Below are positions 30,901 to 35,341 of a stretch of 35,341 bases of DNA, piece by piece. A program made the position numbers and the translations under genes. The notes under the pieces were generated by a model. The model was not told where the DNA came from, searched no databases, and saw nothing but the letters and a program-made list of their open reading frames with translations. This DNA comes from a virus: positions 1-35,341 of IMG/VR virus record IMGVR_UViG_3300025870_000037, one strand, 5' to 3'. Each line of letters begins with the position of its first letter. Positions within the stretch are counted from its first letter, which is position 1.

Positions 30901-31184
30901 CTAGGAGTTTTTGCATATCCGCTAGAGCTTCCGCCGCCGCCGCCATAAGTAACCGGCTGACTTGATGGCCTATAGCCCATATTATTTGCGTTAGAATATT
31001 GGCTATAATCAGTTGAGCTTCCACTATTTCCACTATATCCGTAAACAATAGAGCCTTCCATGCTTCCGCCACCGCCACCACCGCCTCCTGTATTTCCGTA
31101 ATTATACTGCAAACCTCCGCCATAAGCTTGTGCTCGTATGCGACTAGCTTGCAGATTTTTTAAAGTTTGTCGAGCTTTAATCAT
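27918..31184 (-). CDS. Large Gln/Asn-rich repetitive virion protein (1088 aa)
   Basis: Domains in order: a short basic start (MIKARQTLKNLQASRIRAQA); a Gly/Ser/Tyr-rich segment with an eight-Gly run (~20-90); an extremely acidic Glu/Asp region with Pro spacers (~95-235); an Ala/Glu-rich helical region (~300-560). From ~580 to ~1030 there are many degenerate copies of an NLSNEQQ-type motif, giving a long Gln/Asn/Ala-rich coiled-coil-like array. The end is a compact helix. Repeats of this type occur in structural proteins of other marine phages. A long fibrous or internal-core role is likely. No catalytic domain seen. Confidence 0.75.
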   Translation of the reverse strand: MIKARQTLKNLQASRIRAQAYGGGLQYNYGNTGGGGGGGGSMEGSIVYGYSGNSGSSTDYSQYSNANNMGYRPSSQPVTYGGGGGSSSGYAKTPSSEEEELDEVRVEEEEEEEEVNEIITEAEPLPPKDDPEPVIDYNDEVTGVDDYSPPPPTGGNTSSTNDDESEKEVNEVIVEADPVLVFENEETGVNVYESQPTMPEGNSNTGNTETEDKEEENSEDTEEDDGDSSMANEEGKELPNGNGYGSNPANGGGNPIGGGSTPVGTGAPIKIEQTTPEYTIPEMKAVKATGYGMTTDKKDVQSVGEATAVTVGEDVTAPDMGETAEQAAPDKIGPAAKVEGAKFDASLMGTGADVTAAQGQLSPEAIARAEDAKLSERAVAAQRDTQAEREAQAGNVVFDVDSGAYVNKVSGKTASVEEAKAAEAQTRKAITDDTLSEGEAAKIIDTVGFEAAQRRTVQGEAAKGAAAGMLAEVGELPPEITAAIVEDPATVEAAIDEQPVEVRAAVAALPTEALVSSQMESLLGGLEDGKTPAWAKPALAAVEANLARRGMSASSVGRDAMFNAIIQSAMPMAQSNAQALQQRASQNLSNEQQANMSTATLDMQRRMSNLSNQQTANSQTAQMAQQMSTMQSQFRQDAVMTTAQMQQQTRTQNLSNLQEAAKVTAMNEQAMRAQNLGNEQQIELAEMQYMNATESENMSAVQQERLVEMQTAADFLSKNAGFKQQMELANLSNDQQMRLANLTALNQSESENLSAAQQTELANLNNRMQTNMLQGKIAAEMNQAQLTVDQQRAVQNASTVANIDLTKFNAAQQVELTNSKFMQTMVAAEFSAEQQTAIQNATALASLDMANLDKNTRLAAQNAQSFLQMDMSNLNNEQQANVIRSQNQQQAMLSDQAATNASRQFAATSQQQADQFMSSLGVQVQQYNSSAAAARDQFNATEKNRMAAIDAGNELQAQQFNNQLSVDVQKFNEQSDFQRDQWNAANAQAVEQSNIQWRRQANLANTAAQNAANQQNVQIAYNMTSQEQTQLWQQLRDEAAYVRQNYENEQQRKAQMIATAIGNESVFKNKDDASKFISTIINSISGTG

Positions 31185-31199
31185 TAAAATGTCCTTGTG

Positions 31200-32213
31200 C
31201 TATGCAGCATATTTTTTTAAATATACATAGCTTTTATGTATTGACTTTTCTGTAGCGTTTTTTGGAAGCTCTACATCTATATCATTATACTTGTGAATAT
31301 GTTTATCTGTAAGTTTATAATCACTTTTATTATATACTACAGGATACTCTACTTTTAATTCAGGAAGCTTTATATTTTCATGTAGTTTGTTTTCGTCTTC
31401 CATTTTTCTAAGCTCGTTTAAGTATACATCCATCCACTCATAATCAGAACCAAAACTAGATACTGCCATTACTGTGCCTGCATTTCTTTCGTCATATACA
31501 TAGGTTGCAGGCGTTTCATCTGTAGTATAAAAATCTAAGTTCCCTAACACCGCTTGGTTTTTTAACTCAAACATTTGAAGAGTATCTTCACCTACAACTA
31601 TATCTTCATTAAATCTAAACTGTGCTGCTTTTTTGCTGAGCCATGTAACACGACAATGTACTTCATTATCTTGTGAATACTTTTTGTGTTGTGCATAAAA
31701 CTTGTAATGCAAGCTTTCAAAGTATTTTGATTTTTCTTCGCTCAGTCCATATTCATCTTTAAACATTGTATAATAATCAGAGCTTAACAAATCACTATAG
31801 TCTACTGTAAAGGGCTGCAAAGAATATAAAGTATTTTTTACATACCGATAAGACTTCTGATTTATTAAACATACTGCATCAGGAGGATTATCTAGTGTTT
31901 CTAAATTCTTGTACATCCAAACTCCATGCGGAGTTAAGAAATCATCTCCATCTATCATAACACAATAATCATTATTAGATTCTAAAAAAATATCTAATAC
32001 AGAGTTTTTGCCTTTTGCAGGAGTCCCATTGCTTTCTGTAATGTAATACTCAATGTCGTTTTCTTTGCAAAAGTCTTCGGCCTGAACACTATACTTCTCA
32101 TTTAATGTGTTTATAACTACTACAGCATCTTTTATTTCTATGTTACTATATCTAGAATCAAAGTGTCTAACAAGAGCATCATAGTTAGTAGACGTTAAAA
32201 TATAGAACTGCAT
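31200..32213 (-). CDS. GT-A fold (family 2-like) glycosyltransferase
   Basis: This 337-residue protein opens MQFYILTSTNYDALVRHFDS. SNGTPAKGKNSVLDIF leads to a nucleotide-sugar and metal-binding DxD-type motif, YCVMIDGDDFLTP (DGDD at 88-91). An ED motif (VVGEDTLQMFEL, near 205-217) is a candidate catalytic-base region. There is no membrane anchor, so it would act in the cytoplasm. Sitting among virion genes, it may glycosylate a phage structural protein, but modifying a host surface glycan or another substrate is equally open. Confidence 0.7.
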   Translation of the reverse strand: MQFYILTSTNYDALVRHFDSRYSNIEIKDAVVVINTLNEKYSVQAEDFCKENDIEYYITESNGTPAKGKNSVLDIFLESNNDYCVMIDGDDFLTPHGVWMYKNLETLDNPPDAVCLINQKSYRYVKNTLYSLQPFTVDYSDLLSSDYYTMFKDEYGLSEEKSKYFESLHYKFYAQHKKYSQDNEVHCRVTWLSKKAAQFRFNEDIVVGEDTLQMFELKNQAVLGNLDFYTTDETPATYVYDERNAGTVMAVSSFGSDYEWMDVYLNELRKMEDENKLHENIKLPELKVEYPVVYNKSDYKLTDKHIHKYNDIDVELPKNATEKSIHKSYVYLKKYAA

Positions 32214-32387
32214 TCAATCTTCCTTGTTTAAAAGTCCTTTTACGGTATCTGATTCGTATATCCTTATACCTAACCATATAATAGTGAATAACGAGGCTGT
32301 AGGAGGAAGCCAAGCAACTAAAGAAAGTATGCCGGTTGAGGCGGCTACTACATCTACTGTTTCTTTTACTGATTCTGCTACAGCCAT
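32214..32387 (-). CDS. Small membrane protein, holin-like (57 aa)
   Basis: The frame MAVAESVKETVDVVAASTGI runs on to LSLVAWLPPTASLFTIIWLG and IRIYESDTVKG. It has two hydrophobic segments (~13-27 and ~30-43) joined by a PP turn, and charged ends. Small proteins with this layout beside tail genes resemble class II holins such as T7 gp17.5. The window therefore may carry two holin-type genes; which acts in lysis timing is not known. The stop abuts the glycosyltransferase start exactly. Confidence 0.6.
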   Translation of the reverse strand: MAVAESVKETVDVVAASTGILSLVAWLPPTASLFTIIWLGIRIYESDTVKGLLNKED

Positions 32388-32397
32388 TAGATTGCCC

Positions 32398-32559
32398 CTA
32401 TTGCTTAGCTTTATTATTTAGAAATGCAAATTGCTCTAAGACTTTATAAGCCTTAGCAACAAACTCATCATCTTTCGGAGTTTCAGTGTAGTTGCATACA
32501 ATACTAGCAATAGTAACTATTGAAGTAGCCAGTACATAAATATCAATTAAGTATTCCAT
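32398..32559 (-). CDS. Small membrane-anchored protein (53 aa)
   Basis: The sequence MEYLIDIYVLATSIVTIASI, then VCNYTETPKDDEFVAKAYKV, shows one N-terminal membrane helix followed by a soluble amphipathic helix. A short N-terminal anchor with a helical tail is compatible with a lysis accessory protein. No motif proves this. Its start shares a base with the stop of the 152-aa gene. Confidence 0.6.
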   Translation of the reverse strand: MEYLIDIYVLATSIVTIASIVCNYTETPKDDEFVAKAYKVLEQFAFLNNKAKQ

Positions 32560-33017
32560 TAAAGTATTCCTGTGTTAAATAACCAGTATGCGCCAGCAAA
32601 AGAAGCAAGAACTGCTATAGTAGCTAGTATGTTCTTAACTGCGTCACCTAACTCACGCTGTTTTTTTAGTTTAGCAAGTCTAGCTTTTTCTAACTTATGC
32701 TTATGGTCTAAAATAGATTTATTTTGAATCATCAGCATATCACGCCAGACCTGCTTAGGCGTTATTTTCTTTAACTCTTTTTCTTGTTCTCGTATGGCGT
32801 TTTTAGCCCATGCAAGTTCTAGAGCCTCTTCTTGTGTCAGTACATGGTCGCCTGCTTTCGTGGCTTCTTCAATACTTTCGACAGCTACCTTGCTATCAGT
32901 GAGGCTGGTAAATAATCCTGTCAATCCCGACAAGTGGTCGCCAGACTCTTTGACGGTTTTTATGCCGTCATTAAGAGCCTTTAGGATACCTACAACTGCT
33001 GAGATTTCTGCAATCAT
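32559..33017 (-). CDS. Coiled-coil protein with C-terminal membrane helix (152 aa)
   Basis: The N-terminal half contains helices (MIAEISAVVGILKALNDGI...). Residues ~80-125 are a highly charged Lys/Glu coiled coil. The last ~23 residues (ILATIAVLASFAGAYWLFNTG) form one membrane helix. Tail-anchored topology next to two small membrane proteins suggests a lysis or envelope function. No named family. The gene shares a base with both neighbours. Confidence 0.65.
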   Translation of the reverse strand: MIAEISAVVGILKALNDGIKTVKESGDHLSGLTGLFTSLTDSKVAVESIEEATKAGDHVLTQEEALELAWAKNAIREQEKELKKITPKQVWRDMLMIQNKSILDHKHKLEKARLAKLKKQRELGDAVKNILATIAVLASFAGAYWLFNTGIL

Positions 33018-33259
33018 TACGCGCTGTACCCGTTACCTGCGCTGATAGCTGCATTGGCTGCGGTCATGTCTTCGCTGCCCCAGTCCTCTTTAGCTACCAT
33101 AAGCTCTAGGTGCTGAGTGTTGCGGTCTACGCAGCCTTGACGGTCTTCGGCATCATCTTCTGCCATAGAGTCACCTGCGATAACTGCTGTGATTAAAGCT
33201 ACGCTGTCACCCATTGCTGAGTAGTCTTGTGCTAGTTGTTCTTCGGTACGTGGTTCCAT
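33017..33259 (-). CDS. Small acidic protein beside the tail fibre (80 aa)
   Basis: The sequence begins MEPRTEEQLAQDYSAMGDSV and is acidic, with an Ala/Gly-rich end. No recognised family. It starts 4 bases after the tail fibre stop codon. Genes in this position often encode fibre-assembly or attachment accessory proteins, but there is no motif to support that here. Confidence 0.6.
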   Translation of the reverse strand: MEPRTEEQLAQDYSAMGDSVALITAVIAGDSMAEDDAEDRQGCVDRNTQHLELMVAKEDWGSEDMTAANAAISAGNGYSA

Positions 33260-33263
33260 TGTA

Positions 33264-35341
33264 TTATCCTTCTAAGGTTTCAATGCGAGCTAATGCTGCG
33301 TCTAGTTGAGTTGAGAGTTCTTGAATTGCTTTTACAAGTACAGGGATTAGTGCTGCTTCTGCAACTTCCTGAGAGCCATCTTCTCTATCGTCCCAAAGTT
33401 TAAAGCCGTCTTTAATGCTGTCATCTGCATCAATAGCTGCTTTGATTTCTTGGGCTATAAAGCCGTGCTGAGTTTGCGAGCTTTTGAAGACTTCTGTTGA
33501 GCCTTCTTCATAGGCGTTAAAGGTTTCTGGCAGTTCGCCAAGTGTTCTGTAGTTGAATGTACGAGGCTGTAGAGCGTTGATGAAACTAAGACCTGCTGTA
33601 GAGTCTACAATGTCTTTCTTGTAGCGTTCGTCAGATACTGTTGACCAAGTAGTGCTACCGTGTGCAGCTCTGATGTCACTAGTTTGTTGACCTAGAGTTG
33701 TGTATCCACCTGCACCAGATACATCATATCCAATAGATATCGCAAACTGAGAACTAGCGGATGTTGTATCCGCGTATGCACCTATAACAATATTATAATT
33801 ACCTGTAGTAATAGCTGGGCTATTGCTTCCTGCTGATTCACCAATACAAACATTACGAATACCTGATGTAATTGCCCCTCCTGAAGAGCTACCAATTGCA
33901 ACATTGCTTTCACCTGTAGAATTAGTAAGAGAAGCATAACCTACGCCTACGTTGCCAGTTCCTCCTGTGTTGGCATCTCCACACAAAGCACCTATCCACG
34001 TATTACGAGAGCCTGTTGTAAGAAGACCTGCATTATACCCAAGCGCAGTGCTGTGATTGCCTACGGTGGTTGCGCCTAAAGCAGCGTAACCCACTGCTGT
34101 ATTGTTAGATGCTGTAGTGTTAGCGTCTAGTGCAAACGTACCGACGGCTGTGTTGTTAGTGCCAGTCGTATTAACTCCTAAAGCATCATATCCAACACCA
34201 ATATTCCAATCGCCAGTCGTGTTGGCGTCTAATGACCTAAACCCTAATGCTGTACAACCAGCGGCTGTCGTACTAGAGGTTAAAGCTGACATACCCACGG
34301 CTGTCATTTGTGCGCCTGTGGTGTTTGCTTGTAAAGCCCTAAAACCCACAGATGTATTGTTAGATGCTGTCGTATTTGCACCTAAAGAGTTGTAGCCCAT
34401 TGCTACGTTATCAGCGCCCGTGGTGTTTGAGGCTAAAGCATACGTTCCTGATGCTGTATTTTGAGCGCCTGTGGTGTTTAACTTTAAAGCATCATAACCA
34501 ACTGCTGTGTTGTTAGAGGCTGTAGTGTTGTATCCAAGAGCAGAAACACCTAATGCAACATTAGAAGCACCAGTTGTGTTTTGTGAAAAAGAATACGCAC
34601 CAACGACTGTGTTGTCAGATGCTGTAGTGTTTGCATCTCCTGCTCCAAATCCTAATGCGGTGTTATTAGCGCCTGTGGTGTTTACTAATAAAGCACTTTG
34701 ACCAACAGCCGTGTTGTTTGAAGCAGTAGTATTTGCTTTTAAAGCACTATCTCCTAAAGCTGTGTTAGAAGCACCGGTTGTAGTAGCACTTAAAGAATCA
34801 AAACCAATAGAAGTATTATTAGTTCCTGTCGTAATCGAATCACTTGATAAAGCACCAACTGCGGTATTTTCAGAACCTGTGGTGTTTGCGACTAAAGCAT
34901 CTTTACCAACTGCTGTATTATTTGCTGCTGTATTGAGGTTTAAAGCACCTGCACCTAATGCAGTATTGTTATCTCCACAGTTTGCAGATAGTGCAGACTT
35001 ACCTACTGCAACATTGTTAGCACCATCATCAGTAGCATCACCTGCAAGACCACCAACGAATGTGTTGTTTGTGCCTGTGGTTACATTGGCTCCTGCGGCA
35101 CTGCCCACTGCTGTATTGTACGAATCGGTCGCAGAGCCGTAGTTTTGAGCGCCTAGCGTGTTATAACCCAGAGCTACGTTATGGTTACCGTTGGTATTGG
35201 CATCTAAAGAGTTATAACCTACCGCAACATTTAAAGTCCCTGTAATGTTTGCGTTCATCGCGGCATAACCGATAGCTACATTGTTTGAAGCCGTGGTATT
35301 CAACTGCATAGTAGCAAAGCCCATTGCTACGTTACTACCGC
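33264..35341 (-). CDS. Tail fibre with 17-residue repeats and S74-type chaperone domain (partial)
   Basis: At least 691 residues are coded in the window and the frame stays open to the edge. The ATG at 35324 lies inside a repeat (GSNVAMGFA...), so the real start is beyond the window. Most of the protein is a run of 17-residue repeats of the form NTTGxxNxAxGxxALxx, expected to build a trimeric beta structure. The C-terminal ~120 residues match the S74 intramolecular chaperone: SDERYKKDI near its start, HGFIAQEIK mid-domain, and a closing coiled coil (VKAIQELSTQLDAALARIETLEG). In this family the end cleaves itself off after helping the fibre trimerise. It should be the receptor-binding fibre. 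Confidence 0.88.
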   Translation of the reverse strand, partial: GSNVAMGFATMQLNTTASNNVAIGYAAMNANITGTLNVAVGYNSLDANTNGNHNVALGYNTLGAQNYGSATDSYNTAVGSAAGANVTTGTNNTFVGGLAGDATDDGANNVAVGKSALSANCGDNNTALGAGALNLNTAANNTAVGKDALVANTTGSENTAVGALSSDSITTGTNNTSIGFDSLSATTTGASNTALGDSALKANTTASNNTAVGQSALLVNTTGANNTALGFGAGDANTTASDNTVVGAYSFSQNTTGASNVALGVSALGYNTTASNNTAVGYDALKLNTTGAQNTASGTYALASNTTGADNVAMGYNSLGANTTASNNTSVGFRALQANTTGAQMTAVGMSALTSSTTAAGCTALGFRSLDANTTGDWNIGVGYDALGVNTTGTNNTAVGTFALDANTTASNNTAVGYAALGATTVGNHSTALGYNAGLLTTGSRNTWIGALCGDANTGGTGNVGVGYASLTNSTGESNVAIGSSSGGAITSGIRNVCIGESAGSNSPAITTGNYNIVIGAYADTTSASSQFAISIGYDVSGAGGYTTLGQQTSDIRAAHGSTTWSTVSDERYKKDIVDSTAGLSFINALQPRTFNYRTLGELPETFNAYEEGSTEVFKSSQTQHGFIAQEIKAAIDADDSIKDGFKLWDDREDGSQEVAEAALIPVLVKAIQELSTQLDAALARIETLEG

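Noticed and set aside
34102-35142. Plus-strand open frames across the tail fibre repeats
   Set aside because: They are periodic because they mirror the 51-bp repeats on the minus strand. There is no start signal and the composition is low-complexity.
33900-35300. Regular direct repeats that could be taken for a CRISPR array
   Set aside because: The repeats are 51-bp coding units with continuous reading frame and no unique spacers between identical repeats.

Overview
The window looks like about 35 kb of a tailed marine bacteriophage of the podovirus (T7-like replication) kind. The evidence is a T7-style primase-helicase, a family A DNA polymerase, a gp2.5-like single-stranded DNA-binding protein and a gp3-like endonuclease I. 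With these are a vitamin B12-dependent (class II) ribonucleotide reductase, very large virion proteins and a long repeat-built tail fibre. The set is reminiscent of the cobavirus / Zobellviridae-like marine podoviruses, but that placement is inference from gene content. The host cannot be read from the sequence. No tRNA, integrase, insertion sequence or CRISPR array was seen. Terminase, portal, major capsid and RNA polymerase genes are also absent from the window.

Layout, plus strand. (1) 1-255 is a gene-free leader with two copies of a 15-base dyad and two long hairpins. (2) 256-3645 is an early-type cluster of thirteen genes, nearly all tiny. One is a helix-hairpin-helix protein resembling DNA glycosylases. 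The cluster is punctuated by long AT-rich hairpins. (3) At 3646-3820 a hairpin and a near-consensus sigma70 promoter precede a DUF932 gene, two MazG-like nucleotide pyrophosphohydrolase genes and small genes. (4) A second near-consensus promoter at 5823-5851 drives the replication module: ssDNA-binding protein, primase-helicase, DNA polymerase, two PD-(D/E)XK proteins, endonuclease I and a DUF3310 (gp1.7-like) protein. (5) 12576-13496 holds five or six tiny basic or membrane proteins, then the ribonucleotide reductase (13496-15379) and one last small gene ending at 15610.

Layout, minus strand. From the right edge leftwards come: a tail fibre with an S74-type chaperone end (cut by the window edge), small membrane proteins, a GT-A-like glycosyltransferase, a 1088-residue Gln/Asn-rich virion protein, a 407-residue membrane-active protein, 192- and 626-residue proteins, and a 2092-residue protein with an ADP-ribosyltransferase-like region and a LysM domain. 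Next come an M15 peptidase (endolysin), a 3-TM holin, and finally six small, mostly strongly basic proteins. The two transcription directions meet tail to tail at 15600-15610, where the last genes overlap by 11 bp.

Working model. The early small proteins probably act on the host. DUF932, MazG, RNR and DUF3310 manage nucleotide pools, while polymerase, helicase, SSB and nucleases replicate and recombine DNA. The leftward genes build the virion, its ejection apparatus and the lysis machinery. No phage RNA polymerase is visible and both strong promoters are host-like, so transcription by the host enzyme is the simplest reading for the window. No stretch longer than 300 bases lacks a gene.
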